Source: Strigamia acuminata (Eukaryota; Arthropoda; Chilopoda; Geophilomorpha; Linotaeniidae). Taken from it: DNA of 20,000 bases. Below are positions 1 through 8,947 of the stretch, in pieces. Where the stretch lies: assembly GCA_949358305.1 (NCBI GenBank), contig CASHSZ010000121.1, forward strand, positions 1-20,000, given 5' to 3'. Positions within the stretch are counted from its first letter, which is position 1. Every line of letters starts with the position of its first letter. The notes under the pieces are model-generated. The model had not been told where the DNA came from. It saw only the letters and a list, made by a program, of their open reading frames with translations, and did not search any database. The translations under genes were made by a program, and so were the position numbers.

Positions 1-2778
1 GGGCACCTGAACGAGTCAAGTCTGAAAATACTAAACGAAAAGGCAAACGGAATTGACTTTGAAAAGGACGCAAAGCTGCCGACTTGTGAGACATGCATCG
101 AGGGGAAGCACGCAAGTAAAAAGTTTCCCATTTCCGTGTCAAAAAGTGAAAAACTATTGGAGTTGGTGCACTCGGACGTATGCGGACCAATGCCAACGAA
201 GTCCATGAATGGATCGAGGTTTTTCGTGACGTTTACCGACGATAAATCGAGATGGTGCAAGGTGTACTTTTTGAAACATAAAAGTGAAGTTTTCGAGGCA
301 TTCAAGTCGTTTAAAACTTTTTGCGAGAAGGAAACTGGATGCGCGCTCAAGGTTTTACGATCGGACAACGGGAAAGAATATGTAAATAAGAGATTCGACG
401 CATATTTACAAGAAAACGGCATAAAGCGCCAAACCAGCGTCGAACGAACCCCGGAACAAAATGGCGTCTCGGAAAGAATGAATAGAACTTTGATCGAGAT
501 GGCACGATGCATGTTACTGCAAGCAAAATTGCCTAACTCATATTGGGCGGAAGCAATCAACACTGCATGCCACATCCGAAATAAATGCCCGACTAGAAGT
601 TTGGAAAATGAAATCCCGCATCAAGTCTGGACCGGAAGAAAACCGAATGTCGACTATTTTCGAGTTTTTGGAAGCAGAGTCTTCGCGTTGGACAAGAAAC
701 CGAACAAGGGGAAGTTCGAACCGAAGTCAAAAGAATGTATTCTCATCGGATATTGGGACGGATCGAAGGCGTATCGCTTGTGGTCAAAAAGCGAAAACAA
801 AATTATAAAAAGTCGCGATGTGAAATTTGTCGAAAAATCGGAAAATGAAACGAATGAAGAATGTGAAGAAAACGATAATAACAATAATTTTAATGACATT
901 CTCACCGATTGCAGAACAGATCAAATCGAGAATGGAACCGAAATTTCCGAGGACGAAGTCGAGAGCGCAGGCGAGAACGAGCCCGACAATGAGGACGAGA
1001 GAGAGACGCAACACGAAGAAGCCGAACCTCGTCAGAATGAAAACGCGCAAATAATTCCACGACGATCCTCGAGAACGCCAAAACCTTACCCAAATCGAAA
1101 TGGGGACCCACCCAGAAAGAAATACACCAGAAAGAATCCGACAACAACTAATGAAGTTTTGGACGAAATTGCACAGATAGCGATTCTCGACGATCCAACG
1201 ACAGCGGCCGAAGCTTTGAATGGAAACGACCCACAAGAATGGATGAAAGCGATGAAGGAAGAGTACGACGCTTTAATCGAAAACGAAACGTGGGAGGAGT
1301 GCGACCGACCAAAAAATAGAAACGTAATCGGATGTAGATGGGTCCTCCGCACGAAATTTGAAGCAGACGGGTCAATCGAACGCAGAAAGGCCAGACTGGT
1401 CGCCAAGGGATACGCACAGCAGCCAGGCATTGATTATTTTGAAACCTACGCGCCCGTCGCACGACCGGGATCAATTCGAATGATGATGGCAATCGCAGCC
1501 GAGTTGGGATTGACCGTACACCAAATGGACGCGATAACGGCATATTTGAACGGCGAAATCGAAGAGGAAATTTTTATGGAATTCCCCGAATATTTGGAAT
1601 TTATTGCTGGAATAAAAATCAAGAAAGGAAAAGTCTGCCGGATGAAAAAGGCGTTATACGGATTGAAGCAGTCGGGTCGCCAGTGGTACAAAAAACTGGA
1701 CGAGAAGTTGCAAAAGCACGGACTGAAGCCAACAAACGCAGACCCATGCGTGTATTACCAAACGAATGGAGAAGTCATCACGCTCGTCGCAATCTACGTG
1801 GATGATTTTATCATCGCAACGAACTGCAAAAGAAACCTGGAGAAAATAAAATCGAACCTGAAGAGCGAGTTCAAAATGAAGGATTTAGGACAAATTCACT
1901 ACTGTTTGGGAATCGAGTTTAAACAGGACGAAAAGACGAAATCAATCACGATGGCGCAGAAAAAATACGTTAAGGACATACTGAATCGTTTCGGAATGCA
2001 AGACTGCTCGAAAAACACAACTCCACTCGACGCAAATCAGAAATTGCAGAAAAACAAAAAAAAGGAGGATGGGACCGACGAAGAGCTACTGGATCCAGAG
2101 AAGTTCCCGTACCAAAGTTTAATCGGATCACTAATGTACCTCGCCGTTTGCACTCGACCCGATATTTCCTACACCGTCAGCGCATTAAGTCAATATAATA
2201 CGTGTTTCACCGGAACTCATTGGACAGCAGCAAAACGCGTCCTAAGATATTTGAAGCACTCATCGAATCTCGGGCTAAAATTCGAAAAGACCGGAAAAGA
2301 CTTAGTCGGCTACACGGATGCAGATTGGGGAGCAAACTTGGACGACCGTCGCTCGTACACCGGCTACTGCTTTAAACTCGCGAACGCGACAATATGCTGG
2401 GAAGCAAGAAAGCAGAAGACCGTCGCAACCTCGTCGACCGAAGCAGAATATATGGCGTTGGCCGACGCGTCAAAAGAAGCAATCTACTTGCGAAACTTCC
2501 TAGACGAAATTAAATACATCAACAAGAAGAAAGAAACGACCCTCATTTATAGCGATAATCAGGGGGCACACAAATTGGTGCGAAACCCAATTTTTCATTC
2601 CAGGACCAAGCACATCGACATTCGCCACCATTTCGTTCGAGAAACATGTGAGCGGGGAGATATCGACATAGAATTCCTGGAGAGTGAGAAGATGGTCGCC
2701 GATGTGTTGACCAAGGGGCTTTTTAAGCCAAAACACGAAGAATTGATCGCCCAATTTGGATTGAAGGAAATTGTTTAA
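1..2778 (+). CDS. Ty1/copia retrotransposon Pol fragment (integrase, RT, RNase H), 5' end outside window
   Basis: The frame is open from base 1 to TAA at 2776-2778, giving 925 codons with no stop or frameshift. It has no start in the window, so it is the C-terminal part of a Gag-Pol. In order: the end of the integrase zinc domain (GHLN at codon 1, C-x2-C at codons 29-32); the integrase core with Asp near codon 59 (LVHSD), Asp near 122 (RSDNG) and Glu near 158 (VSER), the last two separated by exactly 35 residues as in DD35E integrases; an acidic hinge about 285-380; the copia-type reverse transcriptase with LYGLKQSGRQWY near 555 and catalytic YVDD at 599-602; and RNase H with YTDADWG near 772, SSTEAEY near 812, YSDNQGA near 850 and HIDIRHHFVRE near 870. 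The domain order integrase-RT-RNase H defines Ty1/copia. Gag, protease and the 5' LTR are not visible. The intact frame suggests a young copy; activity cannot be judged. Confidence 0.97.
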   Translation, partial: GHLNESSLKILNEKANGIDFEKDAKLPTCETCIEGKHASKKFPISVSKSEKLLELVHSDVCGPMPTKSMNGSRFFVTFTDDKSRWCKVYFLKHKSEVFEAFKSFKTFCEKETGCALKVLRSDNGKEYVNKRFDAYLQENGIKRQTSVERTPEQNGVSERMNRTLIEMARCMLLQAKLPNSYWAEAINTACHIRNKCPTRSLENEIPHQVWTGRKPNVDYFRVFGSRVFALDKKPNKGKFEPKSKECILIGYWDGSKAYRLWSKSENKIIKSRDVKFVEKSENETNEECEENDNNNNFNDILTDCRTDQIENGTEISEDEVESAGENEPDNEDERETQHEEAEPRQNENAQIIPRRSSRTPKPYPNRNGDPPRKKYTRKNPTTTNEVLDEIAQIAILDDPTTAAEALNGNDPQEWMKAMKEEYDALIENETWEECDRPKNRNVIGCRWVLRTKFEADGSIERRKARLVAKGYAQQPGIDYFETYAPVARPGSIRMMMAIAAELGLTVHQMDAITAYLNGEIEEEIFMEFPEYLEFIAGIKIKKGKVCRMKKALYGLKQSGRQWYKKLDEKLQKHGLKPTNADPCVYYQTNGEVITLVAIYVDDFIIATNCKRNLEKIKSNLKSEFKMKDLGQIHYCLGIEFKQDEKTKSITMAQKKYVKDILNRFGMQDCSKNTTPLDANQKLQKNKKKEDGTDEELLDPEKFPYQSLIGSLMYLAVCTRPDISYTVSALSQYNTCFTGTHWTAAKRVLRYLKHSSNLGLKFEKTGKDLVGYTDADWGANLDDRRSYTGYCFKLANATICWEARKQKTVATSSTEAEYMALADASKEAIYLRNFLDEIKYINKKKETTLIYSDNQGAHKLVRNPIFHSRTKHIDIRHHFVRETCERGDIDIEFLESEKMVADVLTKGLFKPKHEELIAQFGLKEIV

Positions 2779-2828
2779 GAAATATTGTTTTTAATATTTG
2801 AATTGTTTGTGAATGAATACTTTAATTT
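1..2828 (+). mobile_element. Copia-type LTR retrotransposon, truncated by window edge on the left and lacking a visible 3' LTR
   Basis: This is the mobile element carrying the Pol frame. After the stop there are only about 50 AT-rich bases before a different repeat family begins near 2829. That boundary is set by comparison with the second copy of the repeat at 9222. No TG...CA-bounded LTR can be recognised there, and no second copy of the tail occurs in the window. Either the LTR was cut off by the adjoining repeat or its start lies inside the short tail. Confidence 0.8.
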
Positions 2829-3053
2829 TTTAACCTTGGGGTATGTGTGCGGATTTTGTCGGGGGCGAAAGGGTCCCGCTTTTTAACATTACGGCGGCCT
2901 ATACGTTGTTTCGTTGATCGCGACTGCGATGCGGAATTTGCGGATGTTGTTTTGGCCGAGTAGTTCGTGCGACCGAGCGCGTTTTGTTCGTTGCTTTTCG
3001 GTGTTCGGTGGGTTTTGTGACCGGTCAAGGGTTTCGCTAAAACGTGGTTTTTG
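2829..3053 (+). repeat. 225-bp repeat leader, copy 1 (copy 2 at 9222-9446)
   Basis: The stretch starting TTTAACCTTGGGGT reads identically at 2829-3053 and 9222-9446 by eye. Identity stops at base 2828 on the left, where the flanks differ, so this is a real repeat edge. On the right both copies pass into a G-rich tract (GGGGGGAGGGGGGGATCGGG) and the foldback and satellite sequence. It has no convincing coding potential. It probably forms one end of a composite non-autonomous element. Confidence 0.85.
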
Positions 3054-3885
3054 AGTACGGGGGGGAGGGGGGGGATCGGGTCGCGTGCTCCGAAAGCGCC
3101 GCGACGCGCCGTGACTTGGGCCAAAAACGACCCGGTCGGAAACCGGGTCCCGGGCTTCGTCGAGGCGTGGTCCCGATCGGGACAAACTCTTCCGGAAAAT
3201 GTCCGGTGGAATGTTGAGAGTGTCGATGGACGACGTTCGAGTTTATATCGTAAGTAAGTAAGTATCTGACAAAACTTGCACAGAATTTTGTCAACATTTG
3301 ATAAATTTCCACAGAATTTAACGTTGTTTTGCTAAAACCTGCGGAAACGTGTCTAGTCGGGCAGAAACGTCTCGTAAAATGTTGCTGAAATTCCGTGGAA
3401 ATTTGTCAAAAATTGACAAAAGTTGGTGACCGACCCACATCGCGTTGCGGCGCGGTCGGAGCACGCGACCCGATCCCCCCCCCCCCTCCCCCCGTCCCCA
3501 AAAAACCACGCCTCGAGGAACCCCGAGGTTCGGTTTCCGACCGGGTCGCCTCTTGATCCGACTCGGGGCGCGTCACGGCGCGGTCGGAGGACGGCCCTCG
3601 CCCCCAAAAACCACACTCCGGGTCACGTGGTCTCGCACCCGACTCTTTCAGTTTTCCCGTTTTCAGCCCGTTACGGGATCGTGACGGGACTGTCGGCGGC
3701 CCGTTAACGGCCCGCACGAGCCGTGACGGGATCGTGACGGGACCGTTGGCGGCCCGTTAACGGCCCGCACGGGCCGTGACGGGATCGTGACGGGACCGTC
3801 GGCGGCCCGTTAACGGCCCGTACGACTCCATGCGGGCCGTTGACGGGCCGTTGACGGGCCGTTAACGGGCCGTTAACGGGCCGTT

Positions 3886-3987
3886 ACGGCGTAAATCGAA
3901 AAAATCAACAACCGACAACACGTACGTGAAAACGCGTACAACATTCATAGACATTAATCTTGAATCCTGTTTTTGGTTTTACGCCGT
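3886..3987 (+). repeat. 102-bp cassette with 10-bp terminal inverted repeats, copy 1
   Basis: An AT-richer island starts ACGGCGTAAA and ends TTTACGCCGT, which are exact reverse complements. It contains the palindrome ACGTACGT and is flanked by GTTAACGGGCC-type satellite. A second copy 271 bp downstream differs at a single base as read by eye. It is MITE-like in shape but far shorter than usual, and no target-site duplication is evident. Confidence 0.75.
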
Positions 3988-4156
3988 TAACGGCCCGCGT
4001 GAGGTCGTACGGGCCGTCGGCGAGCCGAAGTCCGGGAACGAAGGCCGTTACGGGGTCGTGACGGGACCGTCGGCGGCCCGTTAACGGCCCGCACGACTCT
4101 ATGCGGGCCGTTGACGGGCCGTTAACGGGCCGTTAACGGGCCGTTAACGGGCCGTT

Positions 4157-4258
4157 ACGGCGTAAATCGAAAAAATCAACAACCGACAACACGTACGTGA
4201 AAACGCGTACAACATTCATAGACATTAATCTCGAATCCTGTTTTTGGTTTTACGCCGT
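4157..4258 (+). repeat. 102-bp cassette with 10-bp terminal inverted repeats, copy 2
   Basis: Same cassette as at 3886-3987, with ATCTCGAATC in place of ATCTTGAATC as the only difference seen. Identical spacing of satellite around both copies suggests that a 271-bp higher-order unit was duplicated, rather than two separate insertions. Confidence 0.75.
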
Positions 4259-4312
4259 TAACGGCCCGTTAACGGCCCGCACAGGCCGTGACGGGATCGT
4301 GACGGGACCGAC

Positions 4313-4736
4313 GGCGGCCCGTTAACGGCCCGTGCGGGCCGTTACGGGATCGTGACGGGACCGTCACGATCCCGTCAACGGCTTGTACGGGCCGTTACGG
4401 GATCGTGACGGGACCGTCGGCGGCCCGTTAACGGCCCGTGCGAGCCGTTACGGGATCGTGACGGGACCGTCACGATCCCGTCAACGACTTGTACGGGCCG
4501 TTACGGGATCGTGACGGGACCGTCGGCGGCCCGTTAACGGCCCGTGCGAGCCGTTACGGGATCGTGACGGGACCGTCACGATCCCGTCAACGGCTTGTAC
4601 GGGCCGTTACGGGATCGTGACGGGACCGTCGGCGGCCCGTTAACGGCCCGTGCGAGCCGTTACGGGATCGTGACGGGACCATCACGATCCCGTCAACGGC
4701 TTGTACGGGCCGTTACGGGATCGTGACGGGACCGTC
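4313..4736 (+). repeat. Four tandem 106-bp units
   Basis: The word GGCGGCCCGTTAACGG begins at 4313, 4419, 4525, 4631 and 4737, an exact 106-bp period. Each unit contains a 32-bp palindrome with 15-bp arms around a 2-bp centre (first at 4344-4375, ACGGGATCGTGACGG mirrored). Units differ at only a few bases, which is typical of homogenised satellite. Confidence 0.92.
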
Positions 4737-5480
4737 GGCGGCCCGTTAACGGGCCGTTAACGGCCCGCGTGAGGTCGTACGGGCCGTCGGCGAGCCGAAG
4801 TCCGGGAACGAAGGCCGTTACGGGGTCGTCACGGGACCGTCGGCGGGCCGTTACGGGACCGTCACGATCCCGTCACGGCCCGTGCGGGCCGTTAACGGGC
4901 CGCCGACGGTCCCGTCACGATCCTGTAACGGCTCGCACGGGCCGTTAACGGGCCGCCGACGGTCCCGTCACGATCTCGTAACGGCTCACACGGGCCGTTA
5001 ACGGCCCGTCAACGGCCCGTCAACGGCCCGCATGGGGTCGCACGGGCCGTTAACGGGCCGCCGACAGTCCCGTCACGATCCCGTAACGGGAAAACTGAAA
5101 GAGTCGGGCGCGAGACCACGTGACCCGGAGTGTGGTTTTTGGGGACGAGGGCCGTCCTCCGACCGCGCCGTGACGCGCCCCGAGTCGGATCAAGAGGCGA
5201 CCCGGTCGGAAACCGAACCTCGGGGTTCCTCGAGGCGTGGTTTTTTGGGGACGGGGGGAGGGGGGGGGATCGGGTCGCGTGCTCCGAACGCGCCGCGACG
5301 CGCCGTGGGTCGGTCACCAACCTTTGTCAATATTTTATAAATTTCCACGGAATTTCAGCAATGTTTTACATAAGTCCGTCAAATCGGGCAGAAATATCTC
5401 GTACAATGTCGCTGCAATTCTGTGGAAATTTATCAGATATTGACAAAATTCGGTGACGGGCGGAAGGGCGATTCCCGGGC

Positions 5481-5483
<3 letters not shown>

Positions 5484-5518
<35 letters not shown>

Positions 5519-5604
5519 ACGGCCGGCGCCTACGCCGACGGGGCGCGGAGGGCGAGTGCACTGTTCACGCATGTGGGCGCGTGAACAGTGCACTCTCTCT
5601 CTCA

Positions 5605-5698
<94 letters not shown>

Positions 5699-5719
5699 TT
5701 TTTTTTTTTTTTTTCGCTA
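5484..5719. repeat. (GA)n, perfect 17-bp hairpin, then (CT)n/T tract
   Basis: (GA)n runs about 5484-5513. GAGTGCACTGTTCACGC at 5554-5570 has its exact reverse complement at 5579-5595 with an 8-base loop. A (CT)n and T run follows; 5605-5715 is an unbroken pyrimidine tract of 111 bases. The GA and CT runs are themselves complementary, so the whole segment can fold into a long hairpin. Confidence 0.9.
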
Positions 5720-5720
5720 G

Positions 5721-6122
5721 TTGCGTCGAGGGGGTGCGTCTGCGCGACCACCGCCGCCGCCGCCGCCACCGACACCGAGTGAAAAGAAGAGCGAGGAGAC
5801 GGCGCTGGAGGCGATGGTCGAGAAGATGATGGCGAGGACGGAGGCAAAATTGGAAGCGATGCTGGCGAGAACGGAGGAACGATTCGAGAACATGTTGGAG
5901 AGGGTGGAGAAGAAGTGGATGGGAGCGATGGCCGATGATACGGAGCCGGTGGACGACGAAGGCGACGACAAAGGGGCGACCGGTGGTAAAGGTGGCGAGG
6001 AGAGGACCGGCGGCGACGGCGGCGACGACGACGACGACAGCCACTCTTCGATTCTAATTATTCATTCATTCATTCATTCATTTATGTATTTATTTATTTA
6101 TTTATTTCCCCGTGGACCGTAA
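5721..6122 (+). CDS. Exon-like acidic/coiled-coil reading frame, 3' limit uncertain
   Basis: The frame follows a strong acceptor (long pyrimidine tract ending TTCGCTAG, AG at 5719-5720). It encodes a proline run (about residues 10-17), then an amphipathic Glu/Met/Ala/Arg helix with EAMVEKMMARTEAKLEAMLARTEERFENM, here described as about residues 30-70, and a Gly/Asp-rich acidic tail. Codons are mostly G- or C-ending, like the confident genes nearby. The helix resembles the exon at 18029 (EAKMEAMEARMLRM), so this may be a relict or a member of that family without its fingers. The last roughly 30 codons translate a microsatellite, so the true end is probably nearer 6040, or a splice is missed. 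An AATAAA lies at 6179. No upstream coding exon was found. It could be a pseudogene. Confidence 0.4.
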   Translation: MRRGGASARPPPPPPPPTPSEKKSEETALEAMVEKMMARTEAKLEAMLARTEERFENMLERVEKKWMGAMADDTEPVDDEGDDKGATGGKGGEERTGGDGGDDDDDSHSSILIIHSFIHSFMYLFIYLFPRGP

Positions 6123-6199
6123 ACGAGTGGTTTACAATATTTTTTTTTTTTATTTTTTTTATATTTTTAAGACTGAAGAATAAAGTCTGATTATTGTAT

Positions 6200-6238
<39 letters not shown>

Positions 6239-6413
6239 TACATTTGTACATTCAAAAGTTAAAAATAAAAATTTCAAAAATTACAAAATTACAAAATTAC
6301 AAAATTACAAAATTACAAAATTAACAAAAATTAACAAAAATTAACAAAAATTAAAAGAAAAGGAGAGAAGAGACGACGATGGTGGTGGTGGTGGTGGTGG
6401 TGGTGGTTTAGGT

Positions 6414-6444
<31 letters not shown>

Positions 6445-6447
6445 GCG
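6055..6447. repeat. Microsatellite cluster: (TTCA)n, (TTTA)n, ACAAAATT array, (GGT)n, (GAC)n, (GGC)n
   Basis: Low-complexity arrays: TTCA/TTTA about 6058-6110 and 6196-6240, ACAAAATT about 6282-6325, TGG and GAC/GGC arrays 6380-6447. A possible AATAAA signal for the frame at 5721 is at 6179-6184. No gene is supported here. Confidence 0.85.
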
Positions 6448-6719
6448 ACTACATCACACAGTGGAGTTTCTGGCACGACGACGGAGCCTGCGCGCGCCCA
6501 TCCCCACCGCAAGCGCGAAATCCAGTGACAAAATTTGGAAAATGCGACCACGGAGATTGGGCGAGTAGGTTTTCGCGCGCCCTCCCGACACACCGTGGAA
6601 ATAAAAATAGAAACATGTAAACGAAAATAAAAAACGAGAATGAAAATAAAGATGAGAACGGTAAATGAAAATAAAAAAATAAAACGAAGAAATAAAAGGA
6701 GAGCCGAATCTTTCGACTC

Positions 6720-6940
6720 CCCCCCACCCTCCCGCAACCTCGCGGGAGAGTGTTCACCATCACTATCTGAAACGAAGAAGGGACCAAACTGAAACGGCAC
6801 AATGTATGGCAATGTCAATGGAATGCGTGTTTGACAATACAGCTTTGCCAGAAACGAAAACTCGCGGGAGCGGGATTCGAACCCTCGATCCACAACTCCG
6901 TACGGCAGGTAACTCTGCCCGCTCGGCCACCCGGGCCCGG
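6720..6940 (-). repeat. tRNA-derived SINE-like element
   Basis: On the minus strand there is a perfect pol III A box TGGCCGAGCGG (6919-6929) and, about 35 bp on, a perfect B box GGTTCGAATCC (6873-6883). This is the layout of a Leu/Ser-type tRNA. The acceptor stem does not pair fully and the anticodon arm has a 6-base loop, so it is not a functional tRNA. The sequence continues into a non-tRNA body that includes a 7-bp hairpin at 6729-6748 (CTCCCGC/GCGGGAG), followed by AT-rich low-complexity sequence that could be the tail. The left boundary is uncertain. Confidence 0.6.
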
Positions 6941-7120
6941 AGACAAAGCGTCGCTATTTTCGATGACGACGTTTGTCGTTATTACTAATCATTATCGGTT
7001 ATTGATTATTAATCGTCGATTATTAATTAATTATTGATTATTAATTATTAGTTGTCAGTTATTGCCATTAATCTTTTTCGCGTCACCGGTCGACCGACAT
7101 GCTCTAGCGTCACATCTCGC

Positions 7121-7189
<69 letters not shown>

Positions 7190-7331
7190 TGTGAGTGAGT
7201 GCACTTTTCCCGACCACGCGACGTCTGCGTTTTGCGACCAACTTCGTTCGACGACCGACAGACATTTATCCATTCATACATACATACATACATACATACA
7301 TACATACATACATACATACATACACAACGTG
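6941..7331. other. AT-rich and microsatellite spacer with probable 5' non-coding exon of the next gene
   Basis: TTATTAAT-type sequence 6986-7070, (GA)n 7121-7185, and (CATA)n 7276-7324. The bases just before 7332 form the 5' side of a good splice donor (ACGTG|GTAAGT), so the end of this stretch is probably transcribed leader. No promoter motif is convincing. Confidence 0.6.
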
Positions 7332-7410
7332 GTAAGTTTCTCCAACGCTATTACCGCGACAACCATTTCGTTCTCGTCAGTCGGCGTCAACTTTTCGTTC
7401 CGTTTTTCAG

Positions 7411-7578
7411 ATGGAACCGAACCGCGAACGAAATGAGGATCCGAGATGGCCGCCCATTCCCGTCGTCACGGTGAGCGCGTTTATTTTCTTCGACGTGTCA
7501 CGTCGCCCCGCTTAACATTTTGCTTTCAGGTTGACATCACCGACGACGACGAAGAAGACGGCAATGGCGCTGTCGTTG

Positions 7579-7640
<62 letters not shown>

Positions 7641-8741
7641 GCCGCCGCCGACAACGACGACGAAGACCTAACCGAGATCGACGCCGCCATGTTGCGCGAC
7701 GTTAAACGAGGAGTCAAACTCGAGGTCGAAGTGAGTAAAAATTTTCGCGTTGCCCCGCGTTACCCGGCGCAATATTTTTGTTCATTCGTTCGTTCCTTCG
7801 TTCTCTCTAGACTGGGGCGGTCGAATTCGAGCTGCCGTTCGAAAAGAAGGAAGGAGAGGAGGGGGAGGAAGAGCCGCCGTCGACCGCGCGGCTCCTGTGG
7901 GCGCTGGGAAACCAGCTGGGAGAGGAGCAACGACAACTGCGTCGAACCACGGACGACGAGTTGGAGAGGTTCAAGCGAGAGATGCGAAGACGGTTGGAGG
8001 CGAAGAAGAGAGAACTTGATGAGCGGTTGAGACTACAAGAGGTGTCCCACCAGCGCCAAATCCATTTGCGTCTCGAACAGTTGGACCGAGAAAGCGCGGT
8101 CTATCGGCGGGCGTGGCGTCGACAGGAGCGGGAGCAACGAGAGCGGGAGCAGCGAGAGTGGGAGGGATTGGAGCGGGAGCGATTGGAGCTGGAGCAGTCG
8201 GAGCAGCAGTGGGAGCGGGAGCGAGAGCAGCAGTGGCAGCAGTGGCAGCAACAACAACGACGACCACTCGAGTCGGAGCCGGAGTCGGAGTCGGCTCATG
8301 ACGTGGAGGTGGAGGACTTAAAAAAAAAGGCGTTGGATCTCGAGAAGCGCCCGAGACAAGAACACGTGAGTGTCTGTCTGTCTCTGTCTCTCTCTCTTTC
8401 CCCCCTTCCCATTTCACGGCGCACGGGGTCAAACTCGATTTCGATTAGACACCGTCCCACCCCGGCCAATTTATTTTCCATTTACTTTGTTTTATTTTAC
8501 TTTACTTTACTTTACTTTACTTTACTTTACTTGTCCCCAGTTGAGTCACTCGCCGACCCGAGAGCCCGACGACCAACCGCCAGCCACCATTGTCGTTGCC
8601 GAAGGACCGACCGAAACCCGAGAGCGATCCGAGTCGGACGAGGCGATGGACGCGGCCACGGCCACGACGAGTGGGTACCGCGAGCACCGGGCCATCGCTC
8701 CAACGCGCCCCGACGCGACCGATCGACCGGTGGACCAATAA
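7411..8741 (+). CDS. Four-coding-exon gene, polyalanine and Glu/Arg/Gln coiled-coil protein (338 aa), function unknown
   Basis: Coding exons: 7411-7470, 7530-7730, 7811-8365 and 8541-8741, all joined in phase 0, with GTGAG donors and pyrimidine-rich acceptors. A leader intron (7332-7410) ends in TTTTTCAG directly before the ATG. The protein has a short charged N terminus, an acidic patch, a long alanine run encoded by GCC repeats (about residues 35-55), a segment EIDAAMLRDVKRGVKLEVE, and then (about 88-270) a strongly helical region dense in Glu, Arg, Gln and Leu, with an RERE/QWQQWQQQQ low-complexity part, likely coiled coil. The C terminus is polar and disordered. The stop codon lies inside the AATAAA at 8737-8742. 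No signal peptide or membrane segment is seen. I do not recognise a family. Frame continuity across three splices makes the model strong. Confidence 0.8.
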
Positions 8742-8897
8742 ATTGATCGATTAATTAATTAGTTAATTCGTTCGTTTTTATTTATCCCTGTTTCATTTGT
8801 TTTCAATTCTTCTTCTTTTTTTTTTTTGTTTTTTTTTTTTTTTTTCCTCGTTGGCACCGACAATACGTCGTCATCGCCTTTGTTTTTGTTGTTGTTA

Positions 8898-8947
<50 letters not shown>

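Larger units (their letters stand above)
3716..5034. repeat. GC-rich palindromic satellite core of the foldback
   Basis: The core consists of variants of GGCCCGTTAACGGCCC and ACGGGATCGTGACGGGACCGTC in both orientations. The palindrome CCGTTAACGG recurs many times. Almost every segment can pair with a neighbour. Confidence 0.9.
3283..5453. repeat. Large foldback (inverted-repeat) element with arms of about 400 bp
   Basis: The left arm (about 3283-3715) reappears as its reverse complement at about 5035-5453. Matching landmarks, in order inward, are GAATTTTGTCAA, ATAAATTTCCACAGAATT, GAAATTCCGTGGAAATTT, TTGGTGACCGACCCAC, a C-rich tract, the block containing CTTGATCCGACTCGGGGC, and TTTCAGTTTTCCCGTT. 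The arms have diverged by point changes and short indels; for example about 10 bases around 3660 are absent from the right arm. The centre (3716-5034) is a GC-rich satellite, itself palindromic. Long open frames here on both strands mirror each other and have repeat composition, so I do not call genes. Confidence 0.85.

Noticed and set aside
2822-3717. Overlapping open frames on both strands rich in Arg, Pro and Gly
   Set aside because: They lie in the composite repeat, recur at 5009-5456 and 9152-9533 in mirrored form, and have no start, splice or domain support.
5588-5782. Open frames reading Ser/Leu or Arg/Glu alternation
   Set aside because: They are translations of (CT)n/(GA)n microsatellite on the two strands.
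6408-6893. 161-codon minus-strand frame
   Set aside because: It runs through the SINE-like tRNA head and microsatellites; composition and repeat overlap explain it.
6862-6940. Functional tRNA gene on the minus strand
   Set aside because: A and B boxes are perfect, but the acceptor stem pairs poorly and the anticodon loop has 6 bases.
7971-8432. 153-codon minus-strand frame opposite the coiled-coil exon
   Set aside because: It is an antisense shadow of exon 7811-8365 and crosses its splice donor.
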